A stretch of DNA of 64,000 nt, taken from Anaerolineae bacterium. GTDB taxonomy: Bacteria; Chloroflexota; Anaerolineae; Promineifilales; Promineifilaceae. This document shows positions 25,101-34,037 of the stretch, one piece after another. The DNA is taken from assembly GCA_023954475.1 (NCBI GenBank), contig JAMLHW010000001.1, positions 248,001 through 312,000 of the forward strand, in the 5' to 3' direction. Every line of letters starts with the position of its first letter. The stretch's first letter is position 1. A program made the position numbers and the translations under genes. The notes below the pieces were generated by a model, which was not told the origin of the DNA, made no database searches, and saw only the letters and a program-made list of their open reading frames with translations.

Positions 25101-25580
25101 ATGTCTCTCTCAACTCAACAACAGTTAGCTCTTGACCAACAAAAGGCACTTTATCTATCGGTACGTGAAGCCAATCAACGGCTTGAAGACAAAGCATCAA
25201 CGCTTTTGCAGGCGAATGGGTTTGTCGTGGGGCTTGCTATCGCTGCACAAATCAGCTTCGGTTCATCTGTCACTGACTCGCAGAAGTATCTTGCGGTAGC
25301 TGTATTGGTTCTTTTTGTGATTATGATTGTGTTGTCTCTGTTTGTCTGGCTGCCCATCTCAAAAAAGGCGTTGCCTGGTACTTTGGATTGGGACGACATC
25401 TACTACGATATTGTCAAGGCTGATGAAACAGGTGCTTATCGCCTGGTGATCGCCAACCTGCTAAACGCGACTATACGCGAAAGGAAACGCAATAAGCACC
25501 GGTGGATGCTAGTAGTATTCGCTGGCATATGCTTTGGCTTGCAGATAATCATCTTGTTTATAGCTCTGTTAATTGTCTGA
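25101..25580 (+). CDS. Three-helix membrane protein, resembles Pycsar/SLATT-type effectors
   Basis: 159 residues. An amphipathic start (ALDQQKALYLSVREANQRLE) leads into DKASTLLQANGFVVGLAIA, then a second helix YLAVAVLVLFVIMIVLSLFV, a roughly 60-residue cytoplasmic segment and a third helix near the C-terminus. The DKAxxLLxxN motif entering helix 1 is reminiscent of DUF5706/SLATT membrane effectors in nucleotide-signalling defence systems. No cyclase gene is adjacent, so this is a resemblance only. Confidence 0.45.
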   Translation: MSLSTQQQLALDQQKALYLSVREANQRLEDKASTLLQANGFVVGLAIAAQISFGSSVTDSQKYLAVAVLVLFVIMIVLSLFVWLPISKKALPGTLDWDDIYYDIVKADETGAYRLVIANLLNATIRERKRNKHRWMLVVFAGICFGLQIIILFIALLIV

Positions 25581-25671
25581 CTCTCGGCATTCAGCACACC
25601 GTTTTCGGCCGGAACATTCGCTTCATAAATGCCTTAAACTAACATCATGTCGGTCTTGGTGGTACTGGCCG

Positions 25672-26778
25672 CTACTGTTCTAATGTCAATTCACATGCGG
25701 TTTCAAGAGCAAAGTCAGATTCATTGACTTGCACGTAAAACACTCCCTCGCCATTGTCATTTGCTATCAGTTCACCGAATTCACCTGAAAGTCCACTAAC
25801 TCTTTCCCAATAACACGCATCCAAGATGCCAGTTCCCGCCTCACCCTTGTAAAGACCTGGTGCGATGTCGATGCCGACAAGATATGTTCCTGGTTGAATG
25901 GTTGCCGGGAACTCAATTACAGATTCGGGCAGCTGATCGAGTAATGTCAATTCACATGCGGTTGAGAAAGCAAAATCACCATCTCCGACTTCAATGTAGA
26001 ATTGGCCGACTTCATTATCATTTGCGACTAAGCCGTCAAAACTTCCTGAAACATTTTCCAAGCGTTCCCAATAACACGAGTCAAGAAAATCGATTCCTGC
26101 AACTCCTTTGTAAAGTCCCGGCTGAATGTCTCGATTGACAAGATACATGCCGGGAAGTAAGTTGACTGGAAATTTTTCAGTGGCAGCCGGTAAAGTTTCC
26201 AACAATACCATGTCACAATCGGTCTTGAATGCGAAATCGCTATCTTGTACCTCAACGTAGAATTGTCCAATACTGTTGTCATTTGCAATTAGGCTCCCAA
26301 ATTCACCAGATAGATCACTAACGCGCTCCCAATAGCATGAGCTGAAGAAGTCCAATCCCGCTTGACCTAAGTAGATTCCGGCTTGTATGTCTTCTCCGAC
26401 AAGATGAGTGCCAGTGCGAATGAGATTTGGGTCTGGCGTGGCAGTCGGAGTGGGAGAGTTTGTTGGTTCCGGTGTAGTAGTGGGGATAGGGGTATCCGTT
26501 GGTTCCGGCGTAACAGTTGGTGCAAGTGTACTAATATCTGTGGGAAGAGGTGTGTTTGTTGGCACAGCTGTGTCAGCGGAAGTGGCTGCGTCAGCGAGAG
26601 CCGGTGTCGTAGCCATCACCTCAACTCTTTCCGGTTCGGGCGTAGGGTCCGGGATAATTCCTAGTGCATCCAACATTACACCAAGCATCGTCATACCACA
26701 GCAACCGAACACGAATAATGCTGCACAACCCACAATCAACTGACGACCACGCGACCAGCTCCTTAAACGATTCCACAT
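25672..26778 (-). CDS. Membrane-anchored protein with three CYWERVS repeats
   Basis: 368 residues. One N-terminal helix (LIVGCAALFVFGCCGMTMLG), a Pro/Thr linker of TPEPTDTP type, then three tandem repeats of about 75 residues. Each repeat contains G-x-YLVG-DI-PG-Y-G-AG, then CYWERVSxLSGEFG, then LIANDN-xG-FYVEV and DFAxxTxC. Two cysteines per repeat could form disulfides outside the cell. I do not know a named family. The start is fixed by GGAGGGG just upstream of ATG 26778. It has almost no TCGGCCGA, unlike its neighbours. Confidence 0.65.
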   Translation of the reverse strand: MWNRLRSWSRGRQLIVGCAALFVFGCCGMTMLGVMLDALGIIPDPTPEPERVEVMATTPALADAATSADTAVPTNTPLPTDISTLAPTVTPEPTDTPIPTTTPEPTNSPTPTATPDPNLIRTGTHLVGEDIQAGIYLGQAGLDFFSSCYWERVSDLSGEFGSLIANDNSIGQFYVEVQDSDFAFKTDCDMVLLETLPAATEKFPVNLLPGMYLVNRDIQPGLYKGVAGIDFLDSCYWERLENVSGSFDGLVANDNEVGQFYIEVGDGDFAFSTACELTLLDQLPESVIEFPATIQPGTYLVGIDIAPGLYKGEAGTGILDACYWERVSGLSGEFGELIANDNGEGVFYVQVNESDFALETACELTLEQ

Positions 26779-26845
26779 GATCCCCTCCATGTATGTTTTT
26801 CGGCCGAATCGTCACTTACTTCACCGAATTTCGGCCGAATTGCTA

Positions 26846-26884
26846 TTGACACGGCCTCATAAACTTCATACACTAGTATATACT
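26846..26884 (+). promoter_or_regulatory. Promoter with overlapping palindromic operator
   Basis: TTGACA (26846-26851), 17-nt spacer, TACACT (26869-26874), then the palindrome AGTATATACT (26875-26884) covering the predicted start of transcription. The palindrome may be an autoregulatory site for the helix-turn-helix protein encoded directly downstream. Confidence 0.6.
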
Positions 26885-26894
26885 GGAGGCCTAA

Positions 26895-27092
26895 ATGAGC
26901 ACAGAGAAAACTCATTACACTGTGACAGAGGCGGCCAAAGAACTCGACGTACCAAAACCGACACTGCATACGTGGATTCAGCAGGGGAAAGTAGTGACTG
27001 ATGGGCGATTTGGTATCAGCAAACAATCTCCATACAGAATTCATCGTGACGAGATTGATCGAATACGCCGTGCAATGGCAACCGCTTCGTGA
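26895..27092 (+). CDS. Small helix-turn-helix DNA-binding protein (MerR/excisionase-like)
   Basis: 65 residues. TVTEAAKELDVPKPTLHTWIQQG is the winged helix-turn-helix of the MerR/excisionase superfamily, followed by YRIHRDEIDRIRRAM. GGAGG precedes the ATG by 6 nt. Small proteins of this type are excisionases or autoregulators. No integrase is nearby, but a tRNA gene lies 125 bp away, a common integration site; no attachment repeats were seen. Confidence 0.7.
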   Translation: MSTEKTHYTVTEAAKELDVPKPTLHTWIQQGKVVTDGRFGISKQSPYRIHRDEIDRIRRAMATAS

Positions 27093-27102
27093 CACAAAAG
27101 AT

Positions 27103-27145
27103 AACGCGGGGATAAGGCTTCCTATCCCAACCCCGCGCTAATCTA
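27103..27145. terminator. Hairpin between HTH gene and tRNA-Leu
   Basis: GCGGGGATA and TATCCCAACCCCGC pair imperfectly. On the minus strand the stem is followed by TTATCTTTT, fitting termination of the tRNA transcript. Confidence 0.45.
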
Positions 27146-27217
27146 CGGCGCTCCGAAAGCACCTTACCAACCGCATAAAACAGTTAGTATTTTTGTTCAG
27201 ATTGCAGTCTGAACAAG

Positions 27218-27299
<82 letters not shown>

Positions 27300-27385
27300 C
27301 GAAATCTGACGACCAAAACGAAGTATAAATCAACCCCGATTTTCTGTCAAAATTGCCACTTTTCCGTCACCATCCGATGTGTCTG

Positions 27386-27414
27386 TTGCCAATGACAAAC
27401 CCATCCGGTATAGT
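27386..27414 (+). promoter_or_regulatory. Sigma70-type promoter
   Basis: TTGCCA (27386-27391), 17-nt spacer, TATAGT (27409-27414), ahead of the small membrane-protein gene at 27463 and probably also serving the response regulator. Confidence 0.55.
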
Positions 27415-27462
27415 GTGACAGAGCGCAAACACAGGTTGACAATACCTGCGTAGGGGAAGGAT

Positions 27463-27846
27463 ATGCAAGAAATCCTGTGGAAACTCTGGGAAATGCTGGC
27501 GGGGGTAATCCAAACCATCCTCCAGACGATTATCGACGCCACTGCTGCGTTTGCCTACTGGGTGCTGGATATGATCAATGCCAACACCTCGTCCGAAAAG
27601 ATGCGCGGTGTGGTCTGTGCGCTGCTCGGCATGTTCCTGATCGCATTGGTCCTCAACCGGTGGCGCTACCTGACAAAAACGAGGAAAGGATATTTCAAGC
27701 CTGTGCCACAATCATTTCATCCGACCGACAGCGGACTCGTTCGCGGCCTCAGGTTTTTATGGGGATTTTTTACGTTCCTCGCCATATCCTTTTTTGTCTT
27801 TGTCTTTGCCTATGCATGGTATACCTACGCGACGACAGTTTGGTAG
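27463..27846 (+). CDS. Small membrane protein, unknown
   Basis: 127 residues with an amphipathic N-terminus and two clear membrane helices (VVCALLGMFLIALVLNRW and GFFTFLAISFFVFVFAYAWY) joined by a basic loop. No family recognised. GGGGAAGGA precedes the ATG. The response regulator starts 24 bp after it, so the two may be co-transcribed; it has no kinase motifs. Confidence 0.6.
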   Translation: MQEILWKLWEMLAGVIQTILQTIIDATAAFAYWVLDMINANTSSEKMRGVVCALLGMFLIALVLNRWRYLTKTRKGYFKPVPQSFHPTDSGLVRGLRFLWGFFTFLAISFFVFVFAYAWYTYATTVW

Positions 27847-27870
27847 CCTGACCGGACAACCAATCACACT

Positions 27871-28530
27871 ATGACACAATCTACCATTCGGCTGTTGCTT
27901 GTCGATGACCAGTCGCTGTTTCGCGAAGGGTTGCGCACGTTGTTGTCTGTCTGGCCTGATCTGGCTGTGGTCGGCGAGGCGAGTAATGGTGAAGAAGCGA
28001 TAGAACAGGCGCAACTATTGCGCCCCGATGTGGTGCTGATGGATTTGCGCATGCCGGTGCTGGATGGTGTGGCGGCGACACAGCGTATCCGGCAAACAGT
28101 TCCAACCAGTCAGGTGATCATACTGACCACATTTGACGATGACGAGTACGTTTTTGAAGGATTGCGTGCCGGCGCGGTTGGCTATTTGCTCAAGGATGTG
28201 TCGTCTACAAAGCTGGTCGAAGCGATTCGGTCGGCCGCTCGGGGCGAGACGTTTTTGCAGCCGTCGGTCGCAGCCAAAGTAGTGGCTGAGTTTACGCGTC
28301 TGAGCCAATCGGCCGAAACCCGTCCCCAACCGCTCGTCGAACCCCTTTCCAACCGCGAGATGGAAATCCTGGAAATACTCGCTACCGGAGCCAGCAACAA
28401 AGAAATCGCTGCCCAACTGTTTATCGCCGAAGGTACCGTCAAGAACCACGTCACCAACATTCTCGGCAAACTCGGCGTCCGCGACCGCACACAGGCGGCA
28501 TTGAAAGCCAAAGAGCTGGGATTGATCTGA
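27871..28530 (+). CDS. NarL/FixJ-type response regulator
   Basis: 219 residues. Receiver domain: LLVDDQSLFREGL (acidic pair), DVVLMDLRMPVLDG (phospho-acceptor Asp), TTFDDDEYVFEGL and GAVGYLLKD (conserved Thr and Lys). The C-terminal LuxR-type helix-turn-helix LSNREMEILEILATGASNKEI and TVKNHVTNILGKLGVRDR is complete. No histidine kinase is adjacent, so this is an orphan here. The stop is followed by GATTTCGG...CCGAAATC (28529-28555), a hairpin without T-run. Confidence 0.92.
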   Translation: MTQSTIRLLLVDDQSLFREGLRTLLSVWPDLAVVGEASNGEEAIEQAQLLRPDVVLMDLRMPVLDGVAATQRIRQTVPTSQVIILTTFDDDEYVFEGLRAGAVGYLLKDVSSTKLVEAIRSAARGETFLQPSVAAKVVAEFTRLSQSAETRPQPLVEPLSNREMEILEILATGASNKEIAAQLFIAEGTVKNHVTNILGKLGVRDRTQAALKAKELGLI

Positions 28531-28610
28531 TTTCGGGACGAGACATGCCGAAATCCCAAATCCGAAATCGCCCTTTGGTGTTTTCGGCCGAATCGTGATA
28601 CAACCGCCGC

Positions 28611-29759
28611 ATGCGCATCAGCATGATTGGCCCCTTCGGCTTTAACCCCAAAAAGACCATGCGCGCCCGCGCTTTCCCGTTGGCACGCGAGCTGGTGCAG
28701 CGTGGGCACGATGTCGCCCTGTTCATGCCGCCATGGCATACACCCGATCAAGCTGATCGCGCCTGGAATGAAGACGGTGTCATCATCCGCACTGTCGCCC
28801 TCGCCGGCGGTGCACCGGCTGTCACCTGGAACCTGGTGCGCGAATCCCTGGCATGGCAGCCGCATGTGGTTCACTGTTTCAAGCCAAAAGCGTACAGCGG
28901 CGCGGCGGCGAGTTGGCTCTGGTTTCGGCAGCGCAAACGCGTTCGCGTCGTCATGGATATGGATGATTGGGAAGGTTGGGGCGGCTGGAACGATTTGGAA
29001 GCGTATCCGACCGTTGCCAAACATGTTTTCGCCCGGCAAGAGCAATGGGGCATGCACCACTGCCATGCGCTGACCGTCGCCAGCCGTGCTCTGGAAACGT
29101 TGGCGTTGGGCCATGGCGTTTCGGCCGAAAAGATCATCTACCTTCCCAACGGTCCCGGCATCCGCGTTCCACCATCCGACCAACCAGCCGGCCAACAATC
29201 TGATCAACCAACCGTCCTCCTCTACACCCGCTTTTTCGAGTTTGACGTGGCGCGGTTGGTGGCCGTGTTGCAACGCGTGCAGACACAGATTCCGGATGTG
29301 CGCATCCTCGTTGTCGGCGCGAGTTTGCAGGAGGCTGACGGCGAGCAGTTCCAACGGATGATGACTGAGGCTGGTTTATGGGGTGCGGTTGAGGAGACAG
29401 GCTGGTTGCCGGAAGATGCGCTGCCGGACGTGTTGCATTCGGCCGATGTGGGTCTCTACCTCATGGACGACACCCTGCTCAACCGCACCAAATGCCCCGT
29501 CAAACTGGCCGATATGGCCGCGCTGGGGCTGCCTGTCGTAGGCGAAGCGGTCGGACAAGTGCCGGAATACGTCATCCACGAGCAAACAGGATTGTTGCAG
29601 CCCAGCGGCGCCGTTGACAGCCTAGCCACCGCTGTCGTGCGCCTGCTGCGAGACCCGGAAGAACGGGCACGGTTCGGCATGGCGGCGCGTACCCACGCCG
29701 CAACCCATTTTGCGTGGAGCCGTCTGGTAGAATCGGCCGAAACAGCATACAAAGCATAG
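28611..29759 (+). CDS. GT4-type glycosyltransferase
   Basis: 382 residues. The N-terminal half begins MRISMIGPFGFNPKKT and contains HGxP-like motifs; the C-terminal GT-B domain has VLLYTRFFEF, ILVVGASLQ, WLPEDALPDVLHSADVGLYL and the ADMAALGLPVVGEAVG donor site. Donor and acceptor are unknown. Residues around 185-200 (PPSDQPAGQQSDQPT) lie in the interdomain linker and are encoded by a CCAACC-rich tract resembling the intergenic repeat family, apparently an in-frame insertion. A -10-like TACAAC lies 6 nt before the ATG. Confidence 0.85.
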   Translation: MRISMIGPFGFNPKKTMRARAFPLARELVQRGHDVALFMPPWHTPDQADRAWNEDGVIIRTVALAGGAPAVTWNLVRESLAWQPHVVHCFKPKAYSGAAASWLWFRQRKRVRVVMDMDDWEGWGGWNDLEAYPTVAKHVFARQEQWGMHHCHALTVASRALETLALGHGVSAEKIIYLPNGPGIRVPPSDQPAGQQSDQPTVLLYTRFFEFDVARLVAVLQRVQTQIPDVRILVVGASLQEADGEQFQRMMTEAGLWGAVEETGWLPEDALPDVLHSADVGLYLMDDTLLNRTKCPVKLADMAALGLPVVGEAVGQVPEYVIHEQTGLLQPSGAVDSLATAVVRLLRDPEERARFGMAARTHAATHFAWSRLVESAETAYKA

Positions 29760-29825
29760 TTGACCGTCTCGACGGGTAAACGCTATTCGCACCCAGCCCG
29801 GTGCAATGGGTATGGCATTGCCACT

Positions 29826-32800
29826 TTAAGGGTAAGGTGACGGTGTTACAGAGACAATGATATCAGGTGTCGGCGTCGGCACTTCCGGCGTCGGTGACTC
29901 AGCCGGTGCCGGTGGCGTTGCAGTTGGCGTCGGTGTGCCGAGCGGTGGCACAGTGGGCGTCGCGCCAATCGTCGGAATCGGTGTCGGTGTTGGAGCGGCT
30001 GTCGGCGCTGGTGGCAGCGCGACATTGACCGGCACACGGTATTCGGCCGAAACCTCGTCAAACTCCGGCGTATACGGATTGTCCGGCCCATAGATGATCA
30101 GACGAATCGTCATCGGACCGCCCGGCGTACCGAACGTATCCCACAAGCCCAGCAAGCCGCCCGGCTCCGCTTCAAGGCGGCGCGGTTGAATCAGCGCCCA
30201 CCCTTGCGGATCGTGTGTCAAGCCGAATTCCAGCATGTAGCCACGGAAATTAGGCCCATCGGCCGAACCCCCGATTTGCACCAGCGCCGTCGCCAGCGAC
30301 TGATTCGCCACCGGTTGATTGATGATCGCCAGTGGACGCGGCGTGTCCGGCTGGCATGTCGCCGTCGGTGGTTGTTGCAACGGGAAGGTCATGCCGTAGC
30401 GGGCGCCCCATCCCGTTTGCTCAATCCAGCGCACCACCTCTGTCTGATAGCGGGAAACGGCATCCGGTCGGGCGTTAATCGGAAGGTTGAAGAATCTGGC
30501 ATCATAAACGGCACCCGGTTCATCGCAGTACGCGTTGGCAACCAGTTGCGTCCACAAATCTATCGGCACCGTGGTGACGAAATGTTCATCCGCAGGCAGT
30601 GGCAACTGGCCGTTCTTGAACAATTCCAGCGTGCGATCCGTGCAATTGGGCGTGGGACTCGTGCCGGAGTCGGCGCAAATCTCCAATGCGACAATGCCCG
30701 CCGGCCGCTCAAAATCACGTGCCGGCTGGTTTGCCAGGTATTGACTCATGAAGCTGTTCCACAGTGGAGCCGCCATGCCGTAACCCGATTTGTCCGGTGC
30801 GACCGGCTTGTTGTCGGTGTTGCCGACCCACACCGCTGTGACGACATCGGGCGTATAGCCAATCGTCCAGCCGTCGCGCACATCGTTGGCGTTGGTGCCT
30901 GATGTGCCGGTTTTGGCGGCGACGCGCTGATTGGGGATGGTGAGCAAGTTGTTTCGGCCGAATGCCGGCTGCCGCGCGTCGTCATCAGACAAAATATTGT
31001 TGATCAAATAGGCGTGTTCCGGCGTGACGATCTGCACCGGTTCCGGTGGTTCATATTCAAACAAGACCTCACCGCGACTGTTTTCGACGCGGCTGATAGC
31101 GTAAGGCGGAATATACCGACCTCCGTTCGCCAGCATCGCGTACGCGCTCGCCATGTCGAGCGGGCTGATTTCGCCGCCGCCAAGCGCCAGCGCCGGGCCG
31201 ACATCGCGTGGCTGGCCGACGGTCGCGCAGCCTTCATCTTCCAACCCCAACCCGAACTGCGCCGCGCGGTTGACAAAATTGCAGACACCGACGTAGTCGA
31301 GCGCCTTAACCGCCGGGATGTTATACGAATTGCCCAGCGCATTGCGCAGCAGCAACGGGCCGTGAAAACGGTCGTCGTAGTTTTTGGGCGTGTAATCGGC
31401 GTTGGGCGGATTGGGGAACGATGTCGGCACATCCCAAAGCAGCGTCGCCGGGGTCCAGCCTTGTTCCAGCGCCGTCAAATAGACAAAAGGCTTGATGGTC
31501 GAACCGGGTTGGCGCGGTTGTTCGGCCATGTTGACCTGCCCGCTGATGGCTTCGTCGTTGAAATCAGCACTGCCGACCATCGCCTGAATTGCGCCGGTGT
31601 CGGGATCGAGGACGACCATTGCGGCGTTGTTGGCACCGTCAGCAGCGAGCAGCGGACGGGCGCGGTTGACTGTCTCTTCCGCCAATGCCTGTGTTGCCGG
31701 ATCGATGGTTGTATAAATGCGCAAGCCGCCCCGATAAATCGCTTGCGGATCGTTGGCAGCTTCGAGTTGCTGCAAAATGGATAAGGTGAAGTGCGGATAG
31801 GTGATGTTGACGGCGGGCGGTGTGAGATTGGCGATTAAATCGGCCGATTCCGCAAGTGTAGCGTCGGCGGTTTCGGCCGAAATATACCCCGCCTGCACCA
31901 TCAACCCCAACACCTCCGACTGACGACCCAACGCCAATTCCGGCTCCGTAAACGGATCCCAGGCCGCCGGCGCTTGCGGCAAACCGGCCAGTAGCGACGC
32001 TTCTGCCAGCGTCAAATCTGACGACGATTTGCCGAAATACGTCTGTGCCGCCGCTTCAATGCCGTAGGCGCGATTGCCGTAAAAAATCTCGTTGAGATAC
32101 AGTTCGAGGACATCGTTTTTGGTATATGCCGGGTCGCGTCCCAATTCGGCCGCCAGGATAATTTCGCGAACTTTGCGGCTGATCGATTCGTCGTTGGCCG
32201 CCCCTTCACCGAGCAACAGCGCGCGCACCAACTGCTGCGTGATCGTGCTGGCACCGCCGCCTGCGTACACATCGCCGCCGCTCACCGCTGCCCAAACGGC
32301 GCGGGCGATGGCGATGGGATCAAAGCCGGGATTGACGTAAAAACGGGCGTCTTCAGTGGCGATGGTGGCGTTGATCAAATCCTGATCGATGTCAGCGAGG
32401 AGTTTATAGGTTCGGTTGCCGGTGTTGGGGTCGGCAAAGGCATACAGTTCGTTGCCGGCGCTGTCGTAGATGCGTGCCGTTTCAAAAGTGCTGGCGCGGC
32501 CACGCAGTTCGCTGACCGGCGGCAGTTCGGCGGCAATGGTCATGTAGCCGACGGCGGTAGCGACGAAGGCGATAATCACGCCGAACAGAAGCAGAAACGT
32601 GGAGAAGATCAGAAATCGGCCGATACATCCCATCCCGCTGCGCTGTGTCTTACCGGTCGACGGCACGACTTTGGGCGGCACGGGCGGCGCGGCAGCAGAT
32701 GTATACTGCGCTTGCCGCACTTTGGGCACATCGCGCACCGGACGGCGCACGGTTTGGGCCGGTTGTACTTGTGTGTTGCCGGGGAACGCCGTCGCCGGAT

Positions 32801-33104
32801 TGACCGTCGTTGCCTGATCGTCGCGCACGGGTTGCCGCGGCGGGGCGCTGAATTGACCTGGTTGCAGGGGTTGTGGTGGCGGGGCGGCTTGCGTTACCGG
32901 TTTCGGCCGAAAGGTCGGTGTGGCCTGATCGTCGTCTGGGGTTTCGTCGCTGAGATCGAGTCGGACGGAAACGGTCGCCTCGTCGCTACTGGATGTGATG
33001 ATGGGGGGCGGCAGGGTGACGGTCTCGTCAGATTCGGCCGCAAACAATGAATCGGCCGAATGCGATTCTGCCGGCTCACCTTGTTTTCCCGATTCATCCT
33101 TCAT
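29826..33104 (-). CDS. Class A penicillin-binding protein (transglycosylase/transpeptidase)
   Basis: 1092 residues, long for the family. A disordered Pro/Gln-rich N-terminus of about 155 residues precedes one membrane helix (about 160-190). The GT51 transglycosylase (about 200-380) has EDARFYVNPGFDP and GASTITQQLVRALL. The transpeptidase has PGSTIKPF (catalytic Ser, about 537), SYN (about 590) and KTGTSG (about 730). The tail is an Ig-like segment and then a TPTP-rich end. It polymerises and crosslinks peptidoglycan outside the membrane. The cytoplasmic N-terminus contains many Thr/Ser-Pro sites and could be regulated by phosphorylation (inference). Confidence 0.93.
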   Translation of the reverse strand: MKDESGKQGEPAESHSADSLFAAESDETVTLPPPIITSSSDEATVSVRLDLSDETPDDDQATPTFRPKPVTQAAPPPQPLQPGQFSAPPRQPVRDDQATTVNPATAFPGNTQVQPAQTVRRPVRDVPKVRQAQYTSAAAPPVPPKVVPSTGKTQRSGMGCIGRFLIFSTFLLLFGVIIAFVATAVGYMTIAAELPPVSELRGRASTFETARIYDSAGNELYAFADPNTGNRTYKLLADIDQDLINATIATEDARFYVNPGFDPIAIARAVWAAVSGGDVYAGGGASTITQQLVRALLLGEGAANDESISRKVREIILAAELGRDPAYTKNDVLELYLNEIFYGNRAYGIEAAAQTYFGKSSSDLTLAEASLLAGLPQAPAAWDPFTEPELALGRQSEVLGLMVQAGYISAETADATLAESADLIANLTPPAVNITYPHFTLSILQQLEAANDPQAIYRGGLRIYTTIDPATQALAEETVNRARPLLAADGANNAAMVVLDPDTGAIQAMVGSADFNDEAISGQVNMAEQPRQPGSTIKPFVYLTALEQGWTPATLLWDVPTSFPNPPNADYTPKNYDDRFHGPLLLRNALGNSYNIPAVKALDYVGVCNFVNRAAQFGLGLEDEGCATVGQPRDVGPALALGGGEISPLDMASAYAMLANGGRYIPPYAISRVENSRGEVLFEYEPPEPVQIVTPEHAYLINNILSDDDARQPAFGRNNLLTIPNQRVAAKTGTSGTNANDVRDGWTIGYTPDVVTAVWVGNTDNKPVAPDKSGYGMAAPLWNSFMSQYLANQPARDFERPAGIVALEICADSGTSPTPNCTDRTLELFKNGQLPLPADEHFVTTVPIDLWTQLVANAYCDEPGAVYDARFFNLPINARPDAVSRYQTEVVRWIEQTGWGARYGMTFPLQQPPTATCQPDTPRPLAIINQPVANQSLATALVQIGGSADGPNFRGYMLEFGLTHDPQGWALIQPRRLEAEPGGLLGLWDTFGTPGGPMTIRLIIYGPDNPYTPEFDEVSAEYRVPVNVALPPAPTAAPTPTPIPTIGATPTVPPLGTPTPTATPPAPAESPTPEVPTPTPDIIVSVTPSPYP

Positions 33105-33125
33105 CCTGACGCCTTCATCCTTATT

Positions 33126-33590
33126 CTACGCCGCGCTCTTGACCAACATCACCCATTCACCGCGCTGCACAACTTTGCCGTCCTGATTTAAGACGTTGAC
33201 CTTCAAGTGAATGTTCCCTCCACCCAGTCGCGGTAACGCTTTCTTCTCAGTCACCTCTAATCTGACGTGGATGGTGTCGCCGATAAACACGGGCAGGCTG
33301 AATTTAGCCGACAATTCGCGAAACGCCAGCACCGTGCCTTCGATGACGCCGGTTTGCACAGCGAGGCCGGTCGCAATGGAGTGCACCAACATGCCGTGCG
33401 CCACCCGTCGGCCGAATGTGTCCTGGGCCGCGTGCACGGCATTGGTGTGAATGGCGTTGAAGTCACCGGACAGACCGGCAAAGTTGACAATGTCGGCCTC
33501 CGTAATCGTGCGCCCGGCAGTCAGCACTTCAGCGCCAACTTCAAATTGTTCAAAAGTCAGACCGCGTGGTTGGTAAGTTGGTTCACTCAT
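33126..33590 (-). CDS. MaoC-like (R)-hydratase domain protein
   Basis: 154 residues, hot-dog fold. ADIVNFAGLSGDFNAIHTNAVHA contains the hydratase-2 catalytic Asp and His (D-x4-H), and RVAHGMLVHSIATGLAV is the conserved second motif. It probably hydrates trans-2-enoyl-CoA or a related thioester; the physiological substrate is open. Start 33590. It ends 21 bp before the PBP gene on the same strand and follows the HIT gene. Confidence 0.85.
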   Translation of the reverse strand: MSEPTYQPRGLTFEQFEVGAEVLTAGRTITEADIVNFAGLSGDFNAIHTNAVHAAQDTFGRRVAHGMLVHSIATGLAVQTGVIEGTVLAFRELSAKFSLPVFIGDTIHVRLEVTEKKALPRLGGGNIHLKVNVLNQDGKVVQRGEWVMLVKSAA

Positions 33591-33611
33591 GGAATTTTCT
33601 CTACGATTGTT

Positions 33612-34022
33612 TTATTGTAGACGTTGCAACAGGTCGTCAAAACGTGCCGATATGCCGGGACGCACCGCCCATCCGATGTTTTGTCCATCGCCTCGGTGTC
33701 TGGGAATGACGTGAAAATGCAAATGAAACACGTCTTGTTGTGCTGCCACGCCGGAGCTATTGATGATCTGGATATTCTCTATACCAGCTTTGGCATGCAA
33801 CAAATCTGTGACGTGTTTAACCGCTGCCATCACGTGTGCCAATTCTGCAACCGGCACGTCAAAGAGATTGGTGAAATGGCGCCTGGGAATCACCAATGTG
33901 TGATATTCGTTTACCGGATTGATGTCGAAAAAGGCGTAAGCGTGTTCTGATTCGTATACCGGCCATGATTTGACGCTACCGACAACTATTTGGCAGAATA
34001 TGCAATCGGTTTGGTTTGACAT
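33612..34022 (-). CDS. HIT-family nucleotide hydrolase
   Basis: 136 residues. DCIFCQIVVG is the N-terminal Cys pair, INPVNEYHTLVIPRRHF follows, and HLHFHVIPRH is the histidine-triad HxHxHxx. Members hydrolyse AMP-lysine-like or dinucleoside polyphosphate substrates. It sits between release factor 1 and MaoC on the same strand, within 20 bp of both. Confidence 0.9.
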   Translation of the reverse strand: MSNQTDCIFCQIVVGSVKSWPVYESEHAYAFFDINPVNEYHTLVIPRRHFTNLFDVPVAELAHVMAAVKHVTDLLHAKAGIENIQIINSSGVAAQQDVFHLHFHVIPRHRGDGQNIGWAVRPGISARFDDLLQRLQ

Positions 34023-34037
34023 GGTAGTTTCAGCCGA

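Noticed and set aside
28182-29354. 390-codon minus-strand frame opposite the response regulator and glycosyltransferase
   Set aside because: It is antisense to two genes with clear domain motifs, starts inside one and ends inside the other, and shows no recognisable protein features.
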